Source of the DNA: an uncultured Eubacterium sp.
Lineage (GTDB): Bacteria; Bacillota; Clostridia; Oscillospirales; Acutalibacteraceae
Reading direction: 5' to 3'
Assembly: GCA_910584985.1 (NCBI GenBank)
Contig: CAJUDJ010000036.1
Coordinates: 1-13,374 of the forward strand
DNA length: 13,374 nucleotides
The stretch's first letter is position 1, and each line of letters starts with the position of its first letter. This document shows, in pieces, positions 1-4,826 of the stretch. The notes beneath the pieces are model-generated. The model was given only the letters and a program-made list of their open reading frames with translations, was not told where the DNA came from and ran no database searches. The position numbers were made by a program, and so were the translations under genes.

Positions 1-587
1 GTCCAATTGGTCCTACAGGTCCTACCGGCGCTGACGGTGCTGCAGGTCCTACCGGTGCAACAGGGCCTACAGGCGCAAACGGCGCAGTTGGAGTAACCGG
101 TCCAACAGGCGCAACAGGTCCGACAGGAGCTACCGGGGCAACCGGACCGACCGGTCCGGAATCAGAGGGTCTTGCAGCATATGGCGGAAAATATAATACC
201 ACACCGCAGACGCTGAATCTTACACTTGGCGGAACAACTGTTGTACCGTTGCCGGAAGCAATGCCTTTAAGTGATGTAACCTATACCCCTGCGAACAGTA
301 TAACTGTGGCTGAAACAGGAATTTATGAAATAAATTATTCCTCCACACTTTCCGCGGCATTAGGAACGGCTGTTACACTTGCTGTGCGTAGTAACGGAAC
401 AATTATTCCGTCAACAGCCATTTCAAGAGTGCTTTCTGTAGGAGTCGGATCATTATACAGCGGAAGCACAATTATAAACCTTACCGCAGGCGATGTTATT
501 GATATGGCTCTTTCGGCACTGCTGGCAGTCGGCATAACGCTTGGAAACGGTGTAAGTGCTACGCTTACAGTGAAGAAATTAAACTGA
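1..587 (+). CDS. Collagen-like repeat protein with BclA-type C-terminal domain (5' truncated)
   Basis: The reading frame is open from base 3 and stops with TGA at 585-587; the start lies outside the window. The first ~57 residues are Gly-X-Y triplets, mostly GPT, GAT and GAN, typical of bacterial collagen-like proteins. The remaining ~135 residues are non-repetitive and beta-rich: a short linker, then a segment resembling the C-terminal trimerisation domain of BclA-like exosporium or surface proteins, with alternating hydrophobic and Thr/Ser residues and the ending TLTVKKLN. In that family the collagen stem forms a trimeric stalk and the C-terminal domain forms the distal head. Identification of the collagen part is secure; the BclA-like fold of the C-terminus is inferred from pattern only. 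It is the only complete-looking plus-strand gene here and converges on the M24 operon. Such repeats vary in number between strains. Confidence 0.85.
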   Translation, partial: PIGPTGPTGADGAAGPTGATGPTGANGAVGVTGPTGATGPTGATGATGPTGPESEGLAAYGGKYNTTPQTLNLTLGGTTVVPLPEAMPLSDVTYTPANSITVAETGIYEINYSSTLSAALGTAVTLAVRSNGTIIPSTAISRVLSVGVGSLYSGSTIINLTAGDVIDMALSALLAVGITLGNGVSATLTVKKLN

Positions 588-600
588 TACACGGATGCAT

Positions 601-636
601 AAAAAAAGCTGCCTTTACTGGCAGCTTGATTTTTTA
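601..636. terminator. Bidirectional intrinsic terminator between convergent genes
   Basis: A perfect 8-bp stem (AAGCTGCC at 606-613, GGCAGCTT at 620-627) with a 6-nt loop is followed by a T-run on the plus strand (630-635) and preceded by seven A's (601-607), which give a T-run on the minus strand. It therefore suits both the collagen gene ending at 587 and the minus-strand operon ending at 664. Confidence 0.9.
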
Positions 637-663
637 TCAGAATGAAATAAATTAAGTGCAAAA

Positions 664-1365
664 TTAAATTTCGCAAAGATAATTTCCTTTAAAACAATAT
701 ATATTCTCTTTTTTATATCCGTACATACCGTTTTCCCTTTTTATATGTGGTTCAAATGTGAAAAAAGCAGCATCTCCAAGCCTTGTTTTATTGCCTTTTT
801 CAATATAAATTCTGTCATTTTTATTTTTCTCAATAGAGTGGCCGAGATTTCCCGAAAAATCCAGATTAACATATCCGTTTTCTGAAATAAAGGTGTTCAT
901 AAAGAAAAATAATTCTTCAAATGTTGTTAAAGGTGAAGCAAACTCTTTTATTTTTTTATGAAGCATTTTTTCCATCAGAAGCCCTTTTCTCCACTCTTCA
1001 TTTTTTATATGTTCAATTTTATCCGCAATATTGCCGTTTTGCATAATTAAAGTGCGGGCATAATCTCCCCAAACTTTATTGCACTGCGGGCTTAAATCTA
1101 TCGTAATAATATCATCCGGCCTAATAACGATGTCTGCTGTTTTATATTTTCTGCCTGAAAGCGACAGCACTGTATCTGTTCCCGAAAAAACAAATGCACC
1201 CACATTATAATACCAAAACGAATCTGCGCCGAGCTGCAGCATTCTGTTTTCACAGATTTTTCTGATTTCCGTCAGCCTCATTCCCGGTGAGATTTGTTTT
1301 TTGATATAATTCATTGTATCCTTTGCAATACGCTGAACAGCGCTATACTCTGCAACAAGTTCCAC
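664..1365 (-). CDS. M24-family metallopeptidase (methionine aminopeptidase / Xaa-Pro peptidase fold)
   Basis: A 233-residue protein with the pita-bread fold signature of peptidase family M24. The five metal ligands of the family are visible in order: Asp90 (ITIDLSP), Asp101 (WGDYART), His176 (LGHSIEK), Glu205 (FTFEPHI) and Glu220 (KKENIY). The active site is thus complete and a dinuclear metal aminopeptidase or proline peptidase activity is expected, although the substrate cannot be told. It lacks the extra N-terminal domain of Xaa-Pro dipeptidases and does not look like housekeeping Map. The start is GTG at 1365, chosen because AGGAG lies 5-6 nt upstream; this site overlaps the TAG stop of the preceding gene, which implies translational coupling. 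It is the last gene of the GNAT-nucleotidyltransferase-peptidase run. Confidence 0.85.
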   Translation of the reverse strand: MELVAEYSAVQRIAKDTMNYIKKQISPGMRLTEIRKICENRMLQLGADSFWYYNVGAFVFSGTDTVLSLSGRKYKTADIVIRPDDIITIDLSPQCNKVWGDYARTLIMQNGNIADKIEHIKNEEWRKGLLMEKMLHKKIKEFASPLTTFEELFFFMNTFISENGYVNLDFSGNLGHSIEKNKNDRIYIEKGNKTRLGDAAFFTFEPHIKRENGMYGYKKENIYCFKGNYLCEI

Positions 1366-1373
1366 AGAATCTC

Positions 1374-1916
1374 CTATTTTCCGATTAAGCAGATGAATGC
1401 CTCTGTATTTAAAACACCCTTATTAAGCACCGCATCATAAACATCCATGCCAGTGTATTTGTCAAAGGCATATAAATTCTTTTTTATTAATTCCTGCTTA
1501 ATTTCAAGAATTGCATTTTTTAATTGCTTGTTCTCTTTTATTCTATTGGATACAGTATCACAATATACTTCTGCTTTTTCAATCGCAGTTTTATCCAGAA
1601 ACCATATATCAATATTCCAGAGCTCATTTTCAAAATAAAACTCAAAACCGTGAAACCAAATCTTATTGCCCTGCGCATTGATTTCCTCTTTTGCCTCATA
1701 CCAGGTCGGATGAAAATGATGTATTATATAATCTGAAAGCTGATGAAGCCCCTCCAATGTCATTTCCTCATTTTCAACATCAATATCCAAATCATTCCAT
1801 GCCATCAAATCCATTCTGACACTGCCGATGATATGTGCTTTGCCGTATTGATTCAATTTATCCAGTAATCCTAGATCACACAAAATACGATTTGCCTGTT
1901 TTGTTCTGTCCATCAT
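1374..1916 (-). CDS. Nucleotidyltransferase-fold protein
   Basis: A 180-residue protein whose N-terminal part carries the polymerase-beta-like nucleotidyltransferase signature: Gly-Ser at residues 31-32 (HIIGSVRMD), followed by acidic residues 42, 44 and 46 in NDLDIDVE. This is the Gly-Ser...Asp-x-Asp arrangement used to bind metal and nucleotide. The middle is rich in aromatic residues (HGFEFYF, WNIDIWF), giving paired beta strands with a third acidic position. Relatives include antibiotic adenylyltransferase-like and minimal nucleotidyltransferase proteins, but no specific substrate can be assigned. The start codon overlaps the stop of the upstream GNAT gene in ATGA (1913-1916), and the next gene follows within 8 nt. 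A tandem ATG lies just downstream at 1913. Function is unknown beyond the fold. Confidence 0.7.
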   Translation of the reverse strand: MMDRTKQANRILCDLGLLDKLNQYGKAHIIGSVRMDLMAWNDLDIDVENEEMTLEGLHQLSDYIIHHFHPTWYEAKEEINAQGNKIWFHGFEFYFENELWNIDIWFLDKTAIEKAEVYCDTVSNRIKENKQLKNAILEIKQELIKKNLYAFDKYTGMDVYDAVLNKGVLNTEAFICLIGK

Positions 1917-2413
1917 AATTTCATCCCATAATAATCCACATCAATAACCGTTCCATCAGGATAGGTTTCTTTTGCTGATTTAATAAATCTGTTAAAACCT
2001 AAATGCTGATAGATACTCAGATTTTTTGTTTCAGTAGGTTCAACGCCTAAAGTGAATTTCTTGTATCCCCTGTTTTTCAAATCATTTATCATAAACCTGA
2101 ATAATTTTGAAAAACAGCCTTTGCCCTGATATTTTTTATCCGTGCTGAAATTGCACAGATAAGCTGTTTTGTCATCAACTAAACCATTGCTGTTCTGAAT
2201 AATATTTTCATCAAACATTGCAGTTGTTTGACATATAATTTTGTTATTCAATTTACCGTAATATGTAACAGCCTGACCGTTTTTTATATGTTCAATCGCA
2301 TCTTTTTTCATCATCTCCAAAACAGCTTTTCTCCGTTTTTGTTGTCTTATTTCGCAATTCCATTTTGCTTCCGTTTCCTCGGCAGAAGCAATCCGGCATA
2401 TATATTCTTTCAT
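1913..2413 (-). CDS. GNAT-family N-acetyltransferase
   Basis: With the ATG at 2413 the protein is 166 residues. It shows the acetyl-CoA pyrophosphate-binding motif A (DKKYQGKGCF, residues 92-101) after a beta strand (AYLCNFST), and a C-terminal motif B region (IYQHLGFNRF). It therefore probably transfers an acetyl group from acetyl-CoA to an amine; the substrate is unknown. The frame stays open upstream to a TTG at 2491. I prefer 2413 because AGGG lies 8 nt upstream, because MKEYICRIASAEE is a normal GNAT beginning, and because the 26 upstream residues are not domain-like. The stop overlaps the next gene's start by 4 nt, so the two are coupled. No convincing promoter was found directly upstream; transcription may start in the 2414-2589 gap or run in from the gene at 2590-3075. 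Confidence 0.8.
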   Translation of the reverse strand: MKEYICRIASAEETEAKWNCEIRQQKRRKAVLEMMKKDAIEHIKNGQAVTYYGKLNNKIICQTTAMFDENIIQNSNGLVDDKTAYLCNFSTDKKYQGKGCFSKLFRFMINDLKNRGYKKFTLGVEPTETKNLSIYQHLGFNRFIKSAKETYPDGTVIDVDYYGMKL

Positions 2414-2497
2414 ATGAAAAGCCCTTTCATTACAGCAAAGCTGAAAAAATCTATTATCGTTCCTTTGAATCCGTTCCGTAAGTGTATACAAATGCTC

Positions 2498-2526
2498 TTT
2501 ACAATAACTTTAATCAACAGTAAAAT
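2498..2526 (+). promoter_or_regulatory. Sigma-A promoter, plus strand, for the truncated transporter gene
   Basis: A -35 box TTTACA at 2498-2503 and a -10 box TAAAAT at 2521-2526 are separated by exactly 17 nt. The position is right for the plus-strand start at 2566. Both boxes match consensus at 5 of 6 bases. A transcript from it would run antisense to the gene at 2590-3075. Confidence 0.6.
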
Positions 2527-2565
2527 AATAATACCTATTCAAATACAATTTACAGGAGCAAAAAC

Positions 2566-2628
2566 ATGTGGATATTTTTTGCAGTGCTTTCATCCGTATT
2601 TGCCGCCCTCTTTATATTTGATTGCTGA
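2566..2628 (+). pseudogene. 5' remnant of an EamA/DMT-type transporter gene
   Basis: The site GGAG sits 7 nt before an ATG that opens a 20-codon frame beginning MWIFFAVLSSVFAAL, then FIFDC and a TGA at 2626-2628. The first 15 residues look like the first transmembrane segment of small EamA/DMT permeases, which commonly begin MW(I/Y)xFAxLSAxFAAL and continue with T(S)xLAKIG. Here the similarity ends abruptly after about codon 15 and nothing of the rest is present, so a rearrangement junction probably lies near 2610. The remnant overlaps the 3' end of the minus-strand gene at 2590-3075. An alternative is a genuine 20-residue membrane peptide. The similarity is judged from memory of the family. 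Confidence 0.5.
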
Positions 2629-3075
2629 TTCTAATTTAAGCAATCTCCATGATTTTGCATCGGCCTTGGTGTTGCTTTCCAAACATGCATTTATATTTTT
2701 ATCAAGTGTTTCTGTAAACCACTTGACTAAATTCTCATATAAATCAGGATTTCTGTATTCATTTATAAAACGAATAATTGCTGCACTTTCATTTGCTTTT
2801 CCCTGTTCTCTTAAAATTCTTGCCTTTAAACATAGGGCACTGTCCACATTTCCCCATAATGTGTAATTTCCCGTAAATTTAACATCTTTCAGAATATCAC
2901 AGACCGCAGCAGCATATTCATAATAGCTATATACATAAAGCCAAACCGCCAGTTCTGTAACATTTCCTAAATCCTTATCCGATTTGAAGCTGCATTTTTT
3001 AATGATTTTTTTACAGTTGCTCTGAACAGTTCTTTTATCAACCGTGTTCATAATATTTTGAATTAACTCTGTCAT
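2590..3075 (-). CDS. Conserved hypothetical helical protein
   Basis: A 161-residue soluble, largely helical protein with no signal peptide or membrane segment. The pattern (KKIIKKCSFKSDKDL, ELAVWLYVYSYYEYAAAVCDIL, ALCLKARILREQGK) resembles a small domain-of-unknown-function family with TPR-like helical hairpins; I cannot assign it a function. The start is ATG at 3075 with GGTGA a few bases upstream, served by a strong promoter. Its last codons (KEGGKYG) lie inside the transporter remnant on the other strand, so its native C-terminus may have been replaced at the junction. It is followed on its own strand by a 176-nt gap and then the GNAT gene. No terminator is obvious in that gap, so read-through into the GNAT operon is possible. 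Confidence 0.65.
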   Translation of the reverse strand: MTELIQNIMNTVDKRTVQSNCKKIIKKCSFKSDKDLGNVTELAVWLYVYSYYEYAAAVCDILKDVKFTGNYTLWGNVDSALCLKARILREQGKANESAAIIRFINEYRNPDLYENLVKWFTETLDKNINACLESNTKADAKSWRLLKLESAIKYKEGGKYG

Positions 3076-3111
3076 AAATTCACCCGAAATTCCGTTTTCT
3101 TTTGTAAATTC

Positions 3112-3139
3112 ATTATATCATAGAGTGTATAGAATTCAA
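3112..3139 (-). promoter_or_regulatory. Sigma-A promoter with extended -10 for the gene ending at 2590
   Basis: Read on the minus strand: -35 TTGAAT (3139-3134), a 16-nt spacer, and -10 TATAAT (3117-3112) preceded by TGA, the extended -10 element. Transcription would start near 3105, about 30 nt before the ATG at 3075. Confidence 0.75.
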
Positions 3140-3186
3140 CTTTATATTAATATTGCGGCAGAAAAACAGATATAAAAAAACCGCAT

Positions 3187-3225
3187 AAAAATACCGAGAA
3201 GGTTTATTCCCTTCTCTGTATTTTT
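3187..3225 (-). terminator. Intrinsic terminator downstream of the tRNA-Ala element
   Basis: A long stem (AAAATAC-x-GAGAAGG at 3188-3202 with CCTTCTC-x-GTATTTT at 3210-3224, one mismatch) is followed on the minus strand by ATTTTTATGCGG and seven T's (ending near 3174). It lies beyond the partial tRNA 3'-end copy at 3287-3307, so the tRNA-Ala locus has two terminators, one on each side of the repeat element. It may be the original terminator of the tRNA gene. Confidence 0.7.
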
Positions 3226-3286
3226 ATATCCACCGCAAAAACTGTTTTATACCTTCTAATATCTAAAAAGTTCGTGCGTAAAGTTT

Positions 3287-3397
3287 TTGGTGGAGCATAG
3301 GGGACTTTCCTCTTGCTATCAAAAGGTCCGCCGGACCTTTCTCCTGAATTTTTTCGCTTCATTGCTCAAAATTCAGAGCCACGTCTTCAAGTCCCCT
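3287..3397. repeat. Palindromic element A downstream of tRNA-Ala, bounded by tRNA 3'-end copies
   Basis: Bases 3287-3307 are an exact 21-nt copy of 3441-3461, the 3' end of tRNA-Ala from CCA through the acceptor strand and T-stem into the T-loop (offset 154 nt). Bases 3386-3397 are an inverted copy of the same T-loop and T-stem (12 nt). The two ends can pair (AGGGGACTT 3299-3307 with AAGTCCCCT 3389-3397). Inside are a palindrome with core GTCCGCCGGAC (arms 3322-3330 and 3332-3340, one central base) and a second hairpin (3345-3352 with 3368-3375). Element B below has the same design but with tmRNA sequence at its ends. No ORF is present. It could be a small non-autonomous mobile element, an att-type remnant or a structured RNA. 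Confidence 0.7.
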
Positions 3398-3407
3398 CTT
3401 GTTAAAA

Positions 3408-3439
3408 AAATAAAAACACCCAAAATGGTGTTTTTATTT
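3408..3439 (-). terminator. Terminator of tRNA-Ala
   Basis: A perfect 13-bp stem (3408-3420 with 3427-3439, AAATAAAAACACC against its complement) with a 6-nt loop begins 2 nt after the encoded CCA and is followed on the minus strand by a T-run (3410-3404). Confidence 0.85.
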
Positions 3440-3441
3440 CT

Positions 3442-3517
3442 TGGTGGAGCATAGGGGACTTGAACCCCTGACCCCCACACTGCCAGTGTGGTGCGCTCCC
3501 AACTGCGCTAATGCCCC
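3442..3517 (-). tRNA. tRNA-Ala (anticodon GGC), CCA encoded
   Basis: 76 nt including the CCA. All four arms fold: acceptor GGGGCAT with ATGCTCC, including the G3-U70 wobble that is the identity element for alanyl-tRNA synthetase; a D arm with AGCGCAGTTGGGAGCGC; an anticodon stem CCACA/TGTGG enclosing loop CTGGCAG, anticodon GGC; and a T arm AGGGG-TTCAAGT-CCCCT. The discriminator is A. It decodes GCC and GCU codons. It has a promoter ~20 nt upstream, a terminator immediately downstream, and then an unusual repeat carrying a copy of its 3' end. Confidence 0.97.
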
Positions 3518-3536
3518 ACAATATTGAATTGGATAT

Positions 3537-3565
3537 ATTTTACCACATCAATCACAAAAATACAA
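3537..3565 (-). promoter_or_regulatory. Promoter of tRNA-Ala
   Basis: On the minus strand TTGTAT (3565-3560), a 17-nt spacer and TAAAAT (3542-3537) place a start near 3530, about 13 nt before the mature tRNA 5' end. The -35 match is weak; the -10 match is good. Confidence 0.55.
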
Positions 3566-3599
3566 CTGCAAAAAATATTTTTTTGAAAATCTTCTGACA

Positions 3600-3716
3600 A
3601 ATAATAAAAAAACTCTACTGCACTAAACAGTGCAAAAGAAACGGCAAAGCTGTAATTTCATTGCAAATATAATCAAAAGCGGTTTTATTTGCCGTTTTTT
3701 ATATCATTCAAAGATT
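3600..3716 (-). ncRNA. Candidate small RNA between tRNA-Ala and tmRNA
   Basis: There is no gene in 3566-3781. On the minus strand an extended -10 (TGA-TATAAA, about 3710-3702) precedes AACGGCAAA (3696-3688), which can close a 9-bp helix with TTTGCCGTT (3648-3640). A small hairpin TGCACT-gttt-AGTGCA (3634-3619) follows, and a run of seven T's (3612-3606) lies 6 nt beyond it. This would give an RNA of about 90 nt. The 5' strand has an alternative 7-bp partner (GCAAATA with TATTTGC), so two folds compete. On the plus strand the same 9-bp stem is followed by TTTTT and could terminate transcription. The -35 is poor and no known RNA family is recognised. Confidence 0.3.
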
Positions 3717-3781
3717 TGTATTTGTTACCGACGCCATGGTTTTGTTTGGTTCACAGCAGGTGAAAAAGCGCAGAAAAATCC

Positions 3782-3801
3782 CGCATAGAAAATTCTATGC
3801 G
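3782..3801 (-). terminator. Hairpin downstream of the tmRNA element, possible second terminator
   Basis: CGCATAGAA (3782-3790) pairs with TTCTATGCG (3793-3801). On the minus strand it is followed by GGGATTTTTC. It occupies the same relative place as the terminator at 3187-3225 does beyond element A, namely after the partial RNA 3'-end copy. Confidence 0.45.
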
Positions 3802-3813
3802 AAATTTTAATCT

Positions 3814-3917
3814 ATGGTGAAGATAGCGGTAATCGCTCGGTGAGCTTCTGCGCTCACCGACACGCCGTGCCTAAAAACAGTCCGCCGGACTGTTTTCTTA
3901 ACGGCTGTTTCGATTAC
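3814..3917. repeat. Palindromic element B downstream of tmRNA, bounded by tmRNA 3'-end copies
   Basis: Bases 3814-3835 match 3964-3985, the last 22 nt of the tmRNA gene region from just past CCA into the T-loop, with 2 mismatches (3820 and 3825) and an offset of 150 nt. An inverted copy of the tmRNA T-loop (GTTTCGATTAC) lies at 3907-3917, and GTAATCG 3829-3835 can pair with CGATTAC 3911-3917. Inside are a 9-bp hairpin (3837-3845 with 3852-3860) and a palindrome with core GTCCGCCGGAC (arms 3874-3884 and 3886-3896). The latter is nested in GCCGT/ACGGC (3864-3868 with 3901-3905), which gives a branched fold. The core is shared with element A, while the ends are specific to the neighbouring RNA gene. 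Confidence 0.7.
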
Positions 3918-3932
3918 AATTTTATGATTTAA

Positions 3933-3959
3933 AAAAGAGTGCTAAAAAGGCACTCTTTT
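3933..3959 (-). terminator. Terminator of tmRNA (ssrA)
   Basis: A 10-bp stem AAAAGAGTGC (3933-3942) with GCACTCTTTT (3950-3959) begins 5 nt after the encoded CCA and runs directly into T's on the minus strand. Confidence 0.85.
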
Positions 3960-3964
3960 CAAAA

Positions 3965-4316
3965 TGGTGGAGATGGCGGTAATCGAAACCGCGTCCTGAA
4001 ACATATCCTCAAGGCTTTCTCCGTGTGCAGTTTGTTCTTTAAAGATTCCCCTCACAAAACGGCAGCAAACAGCCCTTTTGCTACGGTAGGCCCTTATACC
4101 TGACGGGAACCGAGCCGATTTCCCGTTCATGTTCGCCGCTAAGTCAACGCCCTATTCCGTGCCGCGGCACTCACGGATAAGACGAAAGCTGCATTACGCA
4201 GCTAAAGCTACTGATTTATGATTGTCAGTTAATTTTAAAGTGTTACTTTTAAAGCGGTGCAACTCCGCTACACGCTTACCAAGATTCCCTGTACCAGTCG
4301 AAATCCTTTCATCCCC
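3965..4316 (-). ncRNA. ssrA: tmRNA (transfer-messenger RNA)
   Basis: 352 nt including CCA, one-piece form. The 5' end GGGGATGAAAGGATTTCGAC and the 3' end GGTTTCGATTACCGCCATC...CCACCA are the conserved tRNA-like ends. GGGGATG pairs with CATCTCC and keeps the G3-U70 alanine identity pair. The tag reading frame ends GTA GCT TTA GCT GCG TAA (VALAA), stop at 4196-4194. By analogy with the Bacillus subtilis resume site (AUAACU before the first codon) the resume codon is GAC at 4226-4224, giving the encoded tag DNHKSVALAA after the tRNA-borne Ala. The RNA rescues stalled ribosomes with SmpB and marks products for ClpXP-type proteases. smpB ends 10 nt upstream. A 189-nt minus-strand ORF across 3942-4130 is not a gene. 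Confidence 0.97.
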
Positions 4317-4326
4317 ATATTTACTT

Positions 4327-4355
4327 TTAATAACGCTCTTTTATTGCTCTTTCAA
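4327..4355 (-). promoter_or_regulatory. Possible ssrA promoter inside the end of smpB
   Basis: On the minus strand TTGAAA (4355-4350), a 17-nt spacer and TATTAA (4332-4327) would start transcription near 4320, close to the tmRNA 5' end at 4316. The -10 matches at only 4 of 6 positions. Co-transcription with smpB and RNase P processing is the alternative. Confidence 0.4.
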
Positions 4356-4797
4356 TTGTGCGCTGTGCATCTCTTCTGGCGGCAACATCACGCTTATCGT
4401 GCAGCTTTTTACCCTTGCAGAGCCCGATTTCAAGCTTGGCCCTGCCATTTTTAAGATAAAGCTGAAGCGGAACAATGCTGAGCCCCTGCTGCTGGCTTTG
4501 GCCGAACAGCTTCATAATTTCCTTTTTGTGAAGCAGAAGCTTCTTTTTACGCATCGGATCACGGTTGAAAATATTGCCCTGTTCATACGGCGAAATATGC
4601 ATACCGATTGCAAACATTTCTCCAGAATCAACACTGCAGAAAGAATCCTTAAGATTTACCCTGCCGTTTCGGATGGATTTAATTTCCGTGCCGTAAAGCT
4701 CTATGCCGGCCTCATAGGTATCCAGAACAAAATAATCATGATATGCTTTTTTATTTCGTGCAATAACCTGCTGTGCACTTTTGTTTTCCAAGCCCAT
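4327..4797 (-). CDS. smpB: SsrA-binding protein SmpB
   Basis: About 156 residues, the normal family length. Conserved blocks are present: VIARNKKAYHDYFVLDTYEAGI, ELYGTEIKSIRNGRVNL, the SPYEQGN-F-RDPMRKKKLLLHK stretch, and the basic C-terminal tail GKKLHDKRDVAARRDAQR that enters the mRNA channel of stalled ribosomes. SmpB binds the tRNA-like part of tmRNA, whose gene begins 10 nt downstream. The start is ambiguous. GTG at 4800 overlaps the Shine-Dalgarno AAGGAG (4805-4800), ATG at 4797 is only 2 nt from it, and TTG at 4791 has the ideal 8-nt spacing. I give the ATG; the TTG may well be used, as it is in dnaX. It follows recR by about 30 nt in the same transcription direction. Confidence 0.97.
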   Translation of the reverse strand: MGLENKSAQQVIARNKKAYHDYFVLDTYEAGIELYGTEIKSIRNGRVNLKDSFCSVDSGEMFAIGMHISPYEQGNIFNRDPMRKKKLLLHKKEIMKLFGQSQQQGLSIVPLQLYLKNGRAKLEIGLCKGKKLHDKRDVAARRDAQRTIERAIKERY

Positions 4798-4826
4798 CAC
4801 TCCTTATTATGCTCAGATTTTTAATA

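Noticed and set aside
1..165. CRISPR-like or satellite tandem repeats
   Set aside because: The periodicity is 9 nt and in frame, encoding Gly-X-Y triplets; it is coding collagen repeat. No CRISPR array was seen anywhere in the window.
2414..2491. 26-residue N-terminal extension of the GNAT protein from a TTG at 2491
   Set aside because: The internal ATG at 2413 has a better ribosome-binding site and matches the usual start of the domain.
2228..2866. 212-codon plus-strand open frame
   Set aside because: It crosses two minus-strand genes and the gap between them, is rich in Phe/Leu/Ile/Ser as expected of antisense AT-rich DNA, and has no ribosome-binding site.
3287..3461. Classic integrated genetic island at tRNA-Ala
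   Set aside because: There is a direct repeat of the tRNA 3' end, but only ~130 nt lies between the copies, there is no integrase or any gene, and an inverted T-loop copy is not expected from site-specific integration.
3942..4130. 62-codon ORF on the minus strand
   Set aside because: It lies within the tmRNA gene and its terminator, has no ribosome-binding site and does not match the tmRNA tag frame.
4222..4824. 200-codon plus-strand open frame
   Set aside because: It is antisense to smpB and the 5' part of tmRNA and shows no domain features.
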